DNA from: Herpomyces periplanetae
Lineage: Eukaryota; Ascomycota; Laboulbeniomycetes; Herpomycetales; Herpomycetaceae
Length of the DNA: 64,000 nt
Direction of reading: 5' to 3'
Assembly (NCBI GenBank): GCA_009733715.1
Contig: WMKJ01000020.1
Span: forward strand, 1-64,000
Positions within the stretch are counted from its first letter, which is position 1; each line of letters begins with the position of its first letter. The notes beneath the pieces were generated by a model. The model saw only the letters and a program-made list of their open reading frames with translations, had not been told where the DNA came from and made no database searches. A program made the position numbers and the translations under genes. This document shows, piece by piece, positions 11,136 to 21,360 of the stretch.

Positions 11136-12644
11136 AATGCGAAACAACGGCGAAGGAGAAGCAAGTAAAAATTATCTGAGGGTCCAAGCGACGAATAAGT
11201 GATTCTTATCAAAAGTAATCGACGCACGGCCTGACTATGGTATTTCGACGAAGAAATAATGCTGTAACAATGCTAAGAAGGGAGATGAGGTGACAGTTGG
11301 AGAGCTGCATCGAGTCAAACGAACTGATTGACCATGCGCATTGGGAAGTATTCAGGTGGATAAGCAAGCAGACACGCAAATCGAGAAGTTTAAAGTCGAT
11401 GATAAAAAGATGAGTAAAATGAAATAAGATGAAGAAATTAGGTTGAGGATGTATGCTAAAATGGTGGAGTAAGTGAAAAAGAAATGAACTAGGGTTGTTA
11501 GAAAGAGGTTAAAAAGAGGAGGATGGGGAGGGTAAACGGGTGAGAAGTGTGAACGAGTAGAGATGTAAATATATGATTATCGTATAGAAGGGTCAACTGG
11601 TAAATTGAGGAAACAATAGATGATGTAAAGTTATGAATGTGGATGATGCTAGAAGTTATAAAATAACTAAGAGAAGAGCATATAAAGGCGTAAACCAGTA
11701 CGATGATGGGACACACTAGAGAAATACAGAAGTTTAAATCAAATTAATGATTATAGCTATATTATCATCATGAGTTAGCACGGAAAATTGATATATCGAG
11801 TTAAAAGTAATGCCGAAAAGAGAGAACCAAGTTTCCTGGAAAAGGGTAACTTGGTAGAATAATCGGGCGATGGTAGTGACGTTGTGATAAGTGTAGTAAA
11901 AGTATGGAGAAGAGTAGATATGAGAGAGGAGATAGATGTGAGCTGAGGGGTATAGAATAACACCAAGTAACGAGGTTATTAGACAGGAGATGATAAAGAG
12001 GAAAGAAGAGAATAGAATAAGTATAAAGTATGAAAGTATAGCGAAGTTTAAAATTTGGAGTAAGTATGAAGATGACGTAGGATAAACTTGTTAAGATGAG
12101 ATGATACTTTGTAAAGATGGGATGGATTGTGTGGGATTGGGATAGATGAGATGAGGGGTAAGGAAATAATAGGGAAGTACTTACTGTTCATAGAAGATAT
12201 ATAGCCGGAGAAAGAGGGTTGAGTAAGCAGGATGTAAGCAGGAAGTTGGGGGAAGAAGACTTTTGGGAGGGAAGAGGTAAAAAGATATCAAAGCATGGAA
12301 TAGAAGAAGGAAAATTATAGATGTAGCCAGAGGTGAAGAGAATTAAAATAAAAGGTAGCATAAAAACTTAAATAAAAAGACGATCAGCTTTTCCGTAACG
12401 AAATCCGGAAACTGACACAAGAGAACAGACCGGCTCGGCGAAACCGTAAGCAAAAGTGAACACGGGATCGGTAGATCGGAGAGATTTCTATGAGGCATAG
12501 TTAACAAGTTCCGACTGCTCAGTTAGGGTATACGCACGATTATCGGGATGCCGGGGAGGATTAAATGATTAAGAAGGGTTTTTGTAGCAAACTTTACTGG
12601 CACATTGAATTATGATCTAATGGATAAAATGATCTTCAAAGTTA
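11136..12644. promoter_or_regulatory. 1.5-kb region with purine-rich leader of the upstream minus-strand gene
   Basis: From the ATG at 11135 up to about 12350 the plus strand is purine-rich (75% in 11521-11580), so the sense strand of the minus-strand gene has a CT-rich leader of about 1.2 kb. The remaining 300 bp next to the stop of the biotin gene (12645) is unremarkable. Open frames here are on the pyrimidine strand, where stop codons are rare, and are not taken as genes. Confidence 0.6.
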
Positions 12645-15600
12645 TCATAACGAATATTGTACTTCACTCCATTTAGTTATCACTTCCAATATTCGTTTTT
12701 CCAAATACTCTATCTCGAAATTTCTAGTGATTAGACTAGTCATAACATAGAATACATTCCCCAATACCCGGACATGTACTCCAATTCTCTCCTCCTTACT
12801 GGCCATACAAATAAGCTGGTCCTGTATTTCCCGGGTTATCGTAGACATATACCCTAAATATATTAAGCAGTTAATCACACCGTTGATCACTCAATATACT
12901 TCAACAGGATTCAAATGATACATTTCACTGAACATTGGCTTCAGCTACTACAACCTTCGGTTTCACCAATACCCGTGTATCCTTTCCTGCATAAGCTTAC
13001 CTTTATTTGAATTGTCCGTATTAACCTTAAGGGACACCGCCAGTACACTCCCCAACGCCACTACACCTTCTACACCCGGTATAAACGATAATTGCATCAC
13101 CGTTTCATGCTGCCATACACTCCACAGCGTTGGTTTATTATCCAGTTTATCGTTTTCCATTTCACTAAAATATTTACCCTTCCACGAATTCGCAATCTTT
13201 TCCTTTCCCTTTCTCCAGTCAATCCGAAATTTTTCCCATTCTCCATCTTTACACTCATCAAGCTCTTTATACGTATTCAACGCTTTTAATCCCACCGCAC
13301 ATCCTATCGCGTGGCCTGTGTAACTATGTCCATGTAGTAAAGCATCTCGTTTACACTCTCCTAAAAACGCTTTAAATATACTTTCACTTGCTAACGTTAT
13401 TGCAAGCGGTACAATTCCTCCCGTTAACAATTTCGCATGTACACTAATATCCGGTTGAATGGTTCTCCCCATATCATCCTGTAAAAAGTGACTCGAGCTA
13501 GCCTTACCCAAACGATAAATTCCCGTAAAAACTTCATCGTAAATAATCGGTAAGCCTGTCCAATCATTCATCCTCGTATACATGTCATCTCTCTCTTCTG
13601 CCACTATATCATTTCCTCCCTTGCCACTATCGTGTAAATTCGTACCGAACAATTTTCCACTCTGTCTGATAACACGCACTAGACATGCCTGAAAAAGCGG
13701 ATCACTTTTCTCCAATTACGTCACGTCAGTTGTCTCCGAAACTTTAAATATTCACACCCATCTATAAATCCCTAAATCCTCAACTTACACCATTATCATT
13801 CCTCCTGCGCCTAATATCACCGGTTCCATAACGAAGCTTCCAAGTCGTTGTTTCTTAGCTCGCAACTTGCCAACTATTTCGTACAATGTACTCTTTATTC
13901 GTTCTTCATAAATCCGTGCACTCGTTCGTCTTTGCGAAAAATTAAACACTTCATCTAAACTTCCAAATTCCTCTAAAATTTTACCCTCGTCCATCCCATC
14001 CTCCTGCTCTGAAACTTTCCATGTTCCACTCTTGAGTTTAACCTGCGGAAAATTTAACCAGACTCCCCGACCTTTATACCACGCTACTCGTTCATTGAAC
14101 GAACTTGGTTCACTACAGTCCATAGCTCCTATAGTATCGCCGTGATAACTACCTTTCAGTCCTAGAATGATCGTTTCATATTTGTCTTCACTCGCATAAT
14201 GCTCATTCTGAAACCTGTTTCTCCCTAGTCTCATTCCTTCTTTACTAACCTCTCCAAGCGCCATTTTCATGTTTTGTCCAGAAATTTCTTCTAATCTCCT
14301 TTCAAAAGCTCGTAATCCCATTTTCACCGCTACTTCAATCCCAGTACTTCCATCATCTGAAAAAAATCCCCTTGTTAACCGTTTTCCATACCCCACCCCT
14401 CGTGAATTTAACCCTGAACTTTCTCCGAAGTATGATGTAGCGGAATTCGTAATCTTGAGCAATTTTTCTACCAATTCTACCGCCAACTCATGAACTGTTC
14501 CTGCAAATATTACATGACCATACCTCCCCGCTGCATATGCACTTGTCAAGGCCAATTGGGCATTTCCGTGCGAAAGTCCCTGTGTCCACCAAGATGCAGA
14601 TCCATCAAACATTCTATAAAGTAACTCTTTATCCTTGCATATTTCACCACTGTTGTCCTCATTATTCAATGCTTTCGAGTACACATTATAATAATCATTG
14701 TATGCTGAATCAATTGTTATCAACTTTTCCCAAGAGTCTTTTTCACGCTGTTTAACATGTTGATGAAATGGGTACCATATACACTCATTTGCTCTTCGTG
14801 ACAAATTTTCAAGATAATCGATTCGTTTAGCATGTTTTTCGTCAAGATGTGCAACAAGCTTATCGACTTCCGCTGATTTACACTGCTCGGTGTAATATTT
14901 CGTCATTGCCATAAAGTCTTCATTTTGAGCATACAGCGCATCACTTTGTTGGTAAGGATTTTGTTGTTGGAATTGTAACAGTTCGGGAGGTGGCAAAATG
15001 CTGAAAACGGGAACAGGTTGTAAAACTGCGTTTGTATGACAACCATTGGACATAGAAGTTTTGGAGTGGGAAAAATACTGGGAGAGGTATTCTGAATTTT
15101 TCCATCTTTTTTCACGGAACATAATAATCCCAAGAACATCGTAGCCCCTGATAGTCAATGATTCATATGCGCTAATTGTTGATGATATACCACCTAGGCG
15201 AGAATCTGCGATCAGTAATACGGGTAATCTTAACTTGCGAAATGCATCGGCCTGGAGTGATCCCATAGGAGAGGGTGTTAGTGGTCCACCGGCAGTTTCC
15301 ACAAGAGTAAATCCTTGGCTATTTTGCTGGGACAAGCATCGGGCAATTTTGGATAGTTCAGCTTCTAGTGCACGTGTAATATCACAATCCGATGGAATCT
15401 GCATACAAGCGGGTTAGCTATCATATTTTTGAATATACTTGTGTTAAATAGTTGGAACAATATATGAAAATGGCAAGGCTTTGAAGGACAAAAAACTGAG
15501 TATACTCGTTTACCCTTTTTCCACTTTGAATTGCTGCAAGGTGCGGACTGACTGGCATATCAAACTGTATTAAACATTTAGCAGCAACACCCTTCGTATA

Positions 15601-16041
15601 TCGAAGTACATGCCTTAAGTTACCATGTCTGTTAGCAGTGGTTGTGCTGTGCTATATGAGTGAAAGCGAGTCTCAACACACACACACTTACTGGCAATCA
15701 TTTGTTGCATCATTCCCCGTTGAAATAACCTTCACGTAATTAACTTTAAAGCTGCTCCAGCTTCTCTTTTCCGAGTTGCTTGGTGCCTTTCAGTATGTAT
15801 TTGAGTCATTTTGTATTTAGAAACTATCTTGTTTAGGGTAATTTCTTAAATCACAAGAAAAACTCACCAACGTCGAGCAATCCACGTTAGTAACCCCTAA
15901 ACTGGGCTCATTTGAAAATTTATGAGGATATCTTTTTCTTGCACTCAATATACTATTCATAAGTATCGTGGATATCACCGTTTTACCCACGTTTGTGTTT
16001 GCTCCATAAATTTGTATAACACGTTGCCTTGACCACAACAT
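12645..16041 (-). CDS. bifunctional dethiobiotin synthetase / DAPA aminotransferase (BIO3-BIO1 fusion)
   Basis: Six exons: complement(join(12645..12853, 13001..13704, 13789..15398, 15514..15628, 15692..15786, 15868..16041)), 968 aa. The N-terminal BioD part has the P-loop GANTNVGKT (13-21), VKVISTG, FDMPVSPHLAA and ETAGG (162-166). The C-terminal BioA part is a class III PLP aminotransferase: WYPFHQH, WTQGLSHGNAQLAL, GSYHGDTIGAMD, DEVFTG (D721) and HAKLLTGG with the PLP lysine near K756. It makes 7,8-diaminopelargonate and then dethiobiotin; the biotin synthase gene lies 28 kb away at 44-45.4 kb. It is longer than the usual roughly 800 aa, with inserts, for example about 28 residues before GLPIIYDEV. 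Introns 1 and 4 use AAG acceptors; the intron 1 acceptor (before 15786) is the least certain join, with an alternative AAG 15 nt further in. Other joins are fixed by phase and conserved sequence. Confidence 0.93.
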
Positions 16042-16697
16042 ATTTTCACTTTAACAATAGTTATTGTTGAGTATAATTGACCTCGTTATTGAAAAGTTGA
16101 AAGTAATAAATAAATAATTTTCGTGACCATTTCGAAAGCCCATGCAATTGCACTGGCTTTGAAACGTGAAAAATTGTGCTTTCCACGGAAGATTTAAGTC
16201 CCGCCCGACGACTAAAAATAAACTTGTGTCCAGCAATCCCAGGCAACGAACTACTGAAATTCTTGAAATTGGTGGGGGACATAAAGAAGCAGCTATACTA
16301 AGAGGTATAATTTAGGTAGGAGACAATATTTAAAGAATATTTAAAAAAAACCTTTTCAGATTAAATCCGAATCCATTTTCATCTACTACAGATAGTCGAC
16401 AACCTAGTGTAAAAACAACTAAATCACAGCAAAGAAAAACAAATTGCACAAGCTCGAAAAAATGCTGCGTATAAAAGTGACTATTACAGCAACTCAGCTA
16501 GTTGAAAAGTCTAGCCGAAAATTGTGGATAATTCACCAGAGCAAGAAAAATGAGAAAACTGCGTCAATGCCGCAAATACAAGTAGAAAGAGAAACATTTA
16601 AGGTAAAAAGCTGCAGCATTCGGATAAAAATTAGAGAAGAAAATAACACCCAATGGATGAAAAGATATCAAGAAAATGTTGAAAGAGATAGAAAAAA
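16042..16697. promoter_or_regulatory. 656-bp tandem intergenic region, promoter of the biotin fusion gene
   Basis: The region lies between the stop of the RRM gene (16698) and the ATG of the biotin gene (16041), both on the minus strand. An 88-codon plus-strand frame at 16444-16710 runs across the end of the RRM gene. It has no family features and a lysine-rich, AT-driven composition, so it is not called. Confidence 0.55.
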
Positions 16698-18557
16698 CTA
16701 TGATTCTTGAGTATCAGAATTGGAGGGCGAAGAAACGATAACAACGGCTTTTTTAGAATTCTCTTGGGGCGAAGATTCAGTGGCATTGCTGGCATGACGA
16801 GAAGAAGATGAACCACCGGCGGTGGTTTCAGACAAGGAAAAATTGACAGAGCCTGGCCGAATAGAAGCACGCCTGATAAAAAATTAATACTGGTATAAAA
16901 TATCAGGAAAGTAGGTAAACTTACGAGCTAGAGTTTGATGTAGAACGATCTCCATTGGGGGAAGTGGGGTGTATGATGGGAAGACTTCCATTAGAACGAG
17001 CTTGCATCACACCATATTCGAATTCGGCAGCTCTGAACTGACGGGCAGCGGCAGTTTGTTGTTTAAGGACTTTTTGTTCATGGGTATCGGAATATCGAAT
17101 TTGTATAACGTGATCTTCACATCCTGGCTTCTTAATGGGCGTATTATTAAAAATCCGAATAACTTCCTCACACGCATCACGAGACTCGAACCTAATTCAC
17201 TTAGTCAGCACAAACAAATGACAGGTCATTAGTAAGACGCACCGGGCAAAACCGACGCCGCGGCCGTTGCCTTGTTGGTCACGAAGGATCCGGCAGGAAA
17301 CGACCTTATGAGGTTTGAATACTTCGGAAAGTTCATGTTCATTCATGGAACGGGGAATGTTAGACACGTAAAGATTTGTGTTATTTTCGTCGGCGAACTT
17401 TTTAAGTTTTGCGTAAAATGATTCCTGGAATTATAGTTGTCGGGTCAGTTACGATGTAAAAATATAATCGGAACATAAACTTACTCTAGCAAAACTGACT
17501 TCATAACCAAGGTAATGAAATCCGCGGATGCATTGTTCAGCATCAGTATAATTGTAATATTTAATAAAACCAAAGCTTGGAAAATGTTAGCCGGAAATAA
17601 TATCAAATAAAAGAAGAGGTAATACCCTTTACAAAGATTGGTTTTTATGTCAATAATAGATTTGGAACTTTGAATTTCACCAAATCGTCGACCCCATTGT
17701 TGTAACATTTCATCAGTAGTTTCGGGATGAAGGCCACGAATGTAAACGTTAGTTTCACCATTCTTATTTTCAAGACTTCGATCGAGAGATTTAATTGGTG
17801 AACTCGGAGCAGGGATTGCACGAGGTATTGGTGGGTCTTTTTGAACAAGGAGCTGAATAGCAAGGGAAACAGCGTTAACAGCAGTAGGGGTAGGCTTGAC
17901 TAGGATGTGGCTTTGCCCCTGAAGTGGTAGGGGAGACGGTGTCGCGCTGTGGGTAAAAACAGCGCTGGGAGAACGATCGAAGACTGCGACACCCGAGTTC
18001 CCAAAGACATTAAAAGGTGTACCGGGGATATCTTGCTCATTAGACGAAACAGAATCGCGACGTGGGGTTACCATGGGAGGCATTTCACCAGATGTGGCGC
18101 GGGGTGTCCAGTTAGGACCGAGTGGAGCGTGTTCAGCAGAAACATAACCATGATAACCGGCTTGTTGTATGTAATGGGCAATTTGGTGGGGATAAACGCC
18201 TGCATGATGGGCTAAAGCACCAGTATGATTACCAGCAGCAGCAAGACCGAACGCACCGGGGTAAGTGACTTGATTGGAACCAGGAACGTGAAGATTAGTC
18301 GAGTTAAACCCGTAATCTGAGGCGGATGCAGAGGCTTTAGCGTGAGCGCTGGCAGCGTAATTTCCGTTGGCCATAGTAAGTCCACCAAACGTATTTGCAA
18401 GTGCTGCCATTGCATCACCAGTATGAGCGAGGGAGGGATGATATGGATAGGGTCGGGCACCATGAGCAGTTAGATGAGGACCAAATCCGTTTGCAGCACC
18501 AGCCATAGCGGCATATTCTGGCTTCCTGGGTATAGCGATGTTCGCGTTGGCGTTCAT
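16698..18557 (-). CDS. tandem-RRM RNA-binding protein, RBMS/MSSP type (fission yeast Msa1/Mde7-like)
   Basis: Five exons: complement(join(16698..16872, 16925..17191, 17243..17424, 17485..17575, 17626..18557)), 548 aa. Residues 1-265 are Ala/His/Gly/Pro-rich and disordered. RRM1 (about 269-341) has RNP2 VYIRGL and RNP1 KGFGFIKY, with the family block FHYLGYEVSFAR. RRM2 (about 358-435) has RNP2 LYVSNI and RNP1 RGVGFARF. The conserved LKQQTAAARQFRAAEFEYG follows RRM2, and the tail is Ser-rich. The tandem arrangement with GFHYLGYEVSFARESFYAKLK between the RRMs resembles RBMS1-like proteins; fission yeast relatives Msa1 and Mde7 act in sexual differentiation. Introns are 50-60 nt, all phase-consistent; donors include GTATTA and GTGCGT, and intron 1 ends in CCAAG. 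A very long CT-rich leader precedes the gene, suggesting heavy post-transcriptional or promoter control (inference). Confidence 0.92.
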
Positions 18558-18584
18558 GATACTGATACTTCAGATGCAAACTAT

Positions 18585-18625
18585 CTGTTTCATAATGAAT
18601 TAGTAAAATATTGATGAAAATTTAC
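18585..18625 (-). other. possible 41-nt intron in the 5' UTR of the RRM gene
   Basis: On the minus strand, 27 nt upstream of the RRM-gene ATG, a GTAAAT donor, a perfect TACTAAT branch-site sequence (18599-18605) and a CAG acceptor lie in order within 41 nt. All signals match fungal introns, but the length is at the lower limit and there is no coding phase to test it. Confidence 0.35.
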
Positions 18626-19960
18626 TTGAATTGTAAGGCCCAAGGGAAGTGAGATTGAATGAAGAGGGTGATAGCTCTACAGTGAAGGGGGGATAAACAA
18701 AGGCTTTAGAGGGGAGAGGAATATAATATTATGGAAATCAAAAAAAAGGTTAAGGGATTAGAAAAACAATGGAAAAGTGGGAAAAACTGACAATTCGAAT
18801 AAAAATGAAGATTTAGGAGAAAATGTGTTGATAAGAGTGGTGATAAATTGACATGACGTAGGACATAAATTGTCGAGAGAAGGTGAGAATATTGATAAAT
18901 GAAAAGTATGAAAATCGATGGTTGAAAAAATTTAAGTGGGGGGATTAACTGGACAGAATGAAGGAAGGGATGTAGTAGACGTACCGAAAAGAAAGGAAGT
19001 GAGAAGATTGACAGGGAGAAGATATTAAGAGCTGATAGGCAGTAGTAAGATGAATTTAACGGAGAGAAGTGGAGAGAATTAAATGGAAAGAAGATATGGA
19101 TGAAGCAATGCTGTGCCTGAAAGATTTGAAGAGAGATGTTGAGATGAATTGGTAATAATTGAAGACGAAGTTGTGGATTGGGATGGGAGGAGGATAAGTT
19201 AGAAGAAAGTTATAAGATGGAGGGCATAGAGAAGCGAATAGAGTGAAAAGAGGATATATAGAAAAGCTCAAAATGATGAATTTGAAGATGATGATTATGA
19301 TGATGTAAAAGAAAACTAACTATGATGAATGCAGTGATGGTAAGTGGATGGATAGCTGATGGGAAGAGAATGTGGGATGAATGGAGGGGGGAGTTGGATA
19401 TGATTATGATGATGATGATGATGATGAAAAAGAAGAAGGAAAAGAAGATGATAGTGAAGATGGTGAAAATGTGGAAGAGATTGTTTATTGAGTGAGTGGA
19501 AGATGGGAAAGGAATAGAAAAAAAATGTAAAGGTTTGACGGGTGGAGCGGGCTTAATAAAAAGAAGAGAATGAAAATAATGATGATATGATAAAATAAAA
19601 AGAAGTCTGAGAAACTGGGCAGGAAGAGAATAAATATTTAGTGGAGTTGACGAATATGGCAGTTGCGATGGCCGAAAGGAGATTATGTAGCTGAAGCCCG
19701 ACTACCCAAAGAAGAAAAAAATAATGGGATAGGAAGGAGGTTCGAGGGTGGTGAGTTTGATGATAAATTTGGGTGGGAAGGGGAAATTTGGTGATGGAGG
19801 ATGTTGTCGAAGTCGAGGTGGGGATATTGAATGGTATAAGTTCACGATAACGTCGGTGTTCTCGTTGTCGTTGTTATCAGGAAGTTAGGTGTAACCTTAA
19901 CTCGTGAACTTCTAGTAGTAATGGTAGCGATTGAAGTGCTGATGAGTGGTAGTAGTATAG
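18626..19960 (-). promoter_or_regulatory. long purine-rich (sense: CT-rich) leader/promoter of the RRM gene
   Basis: The plus strand is purine-rich through most of 18620-19800 (82% in 18961-19020), so the RRM-gene sense strand is a pyrimidine tract more than 1 kb long. It includes an ATG/GAT trinucleotide run near 19402-19427. No gene is seen. Confidence 0.55.
19402..19427 (+). repeat. GAT/ATG trinucleotide run
   Basis: About 26 bp of tandem ATG/GAT trinucleotides, with one ATT interruption near the start, lie in the purine-rich leader of the RRM gene. It is followed by AAG-rich sequence. Confidence 0.7.
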
Positions 19961-20183
19961 TAAAATGATTATTGTAAACGCGATAGCGATATTGCTGTTT
20001 ATGGCTCAAGTTAATCATATTGTTAGTTTATTAAATGGTAAGTGATCAAGAGAAACTCTCTTTCTTAATAAATTTTTCATTTCAAAGCGAAAATGGGTAA
20101 GTAGTCGGTTAAATGGAAAGTGTGGTTAATGATAATGGATGGTGGCAGCTGAGTAAAAAGTTTTCATGTCTCTTTGTTTTGAC

Positions 20184-20208
20184 TGTGCGCGTGCGCACGC
20201 GCACGCGC
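20184..20208. repeat. 25-bp alternating purine-pyrimidine tract with a 20-bp perfect palindrome
   Basis: Every base from 20184 to 20208 alternates pyrimidine and purine (CG and TG/CA steps), the composition most prone to left-handed Z-DNA. Bases 20185-20204 form a perfect 20-bp palindrome that could extrude as a cruciform. It lies between the RRM-gene leader and an oppositely skewed pyrimidine tract starting near 20380. Confidence 0.85.
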
Positions 20209-20379
20209 CTCCATGTTTAATGTACAAAATTAGACTATTTTTCAATTATCACCATTACCCTTTAACTTGGCAAAGATGCTGTCAATATTTGCCAGTTAAG
20301 CCTATAGAATTCATCCTTGGAAAGTATCATTGAAAATTCACGTCCTTTTCCCTCGTATACACATTTTTACCATTCTCAT

Positions 20380-21360
20380 CGCGTATATACATGACTGCAC
20401 TCAAACCTTTCTTGGAAATTTCCTTAGAAAATTTCTTAAAACTTTATTTTCAACTTGTATACATTGATCCCACCTATTCCCAGCAACTATCCTATAAATC
20501 TGCTCATACTAATATCGTTCTCAGGCTAAGTCCACTTTATCCCTGTTCAAACCAGTTCCACCATTTTTTCCACCTAAACAACTAACTTGACCTTTCCTCA
20601 TTCGCATTATATTTATTCTCCTCCCTACCCAACACTTCCTTCATTTCTTCTCCCTCCACACCTCATCTACTAATTATCACTTCATTAACCTAAATCGGCT
20701 ATCCCATTAAAACTTTCCCTTAATCGCAACTTTTATCCCCCTAACCGTCCAAAATTCCTCCTTCAACCACCCTGTACATCTAATACACCTTCCCCTCAAA
20801 TTCCTTATAATGTCAGGAGATACTTCATACCGAATGTTTCCACTTACCCCACGTTTGCACAAAACCCATTCCTTCGCCAACTTCCCCATTAGGAATGTAA
20901 CTTAACTCGAGTCATATTCCTTCACAAATTTTACTCATTTCATCACTTTCAACACATACCTTCTATTAGTTACCTCGTCTCCCTTTAGTATTCTTTCCTC
21001 TTCCATTTATAGTGAGCAAGTTTAACTAAGAGTTATATTTACCTTCCACTTTCCTAAACTTTCTCTCAAATCGTGTAGCCTCCTCACCATCATCATCACC
21101 ATTATAATCCTTTCTCATTATAGTCTCCCTTGTCGGACATATTCCTCTCGTCCCCACATTTCTACTTGGACACCGTCAAAACAATTAAATTCTATCAGCA
21201 AGCTTATCTGAATCATCTCTTCTCATTCAACCGTCGTCCTTCAGTTTTAATTTATTCATTAATATCTCTCCATGCTAAACCTGGGATATACCTCTTCGTA
21301 AATTCAAATGTTAAAATTATACCATTCTACCCACCATCTACATCTTCGTAAATAGAGCCA
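20380..21360 (+). other. orphan plus-strand pyrimidine-rich tract
   Basis: The plus strand is about 72% pyrimidine in 20641-20700, and the skew persists for about 1 kb. In this window such tracts on a sense strand mark 5' leaders of genes, but no plus-strand gene follows for more than 15 kb. It may be the leader of an unannotated or non-coding transcript divergent from the RRM gene. No protein-coding frame is convincing. Confidence 0.4.

Noticed and set aside
16444-16710. 88-codon plus-strand frame starting at about 16444
   Set aside because: It overlaps the end of the RRM gene, is lysine-rich from AT bias, and has no domain or second exon.
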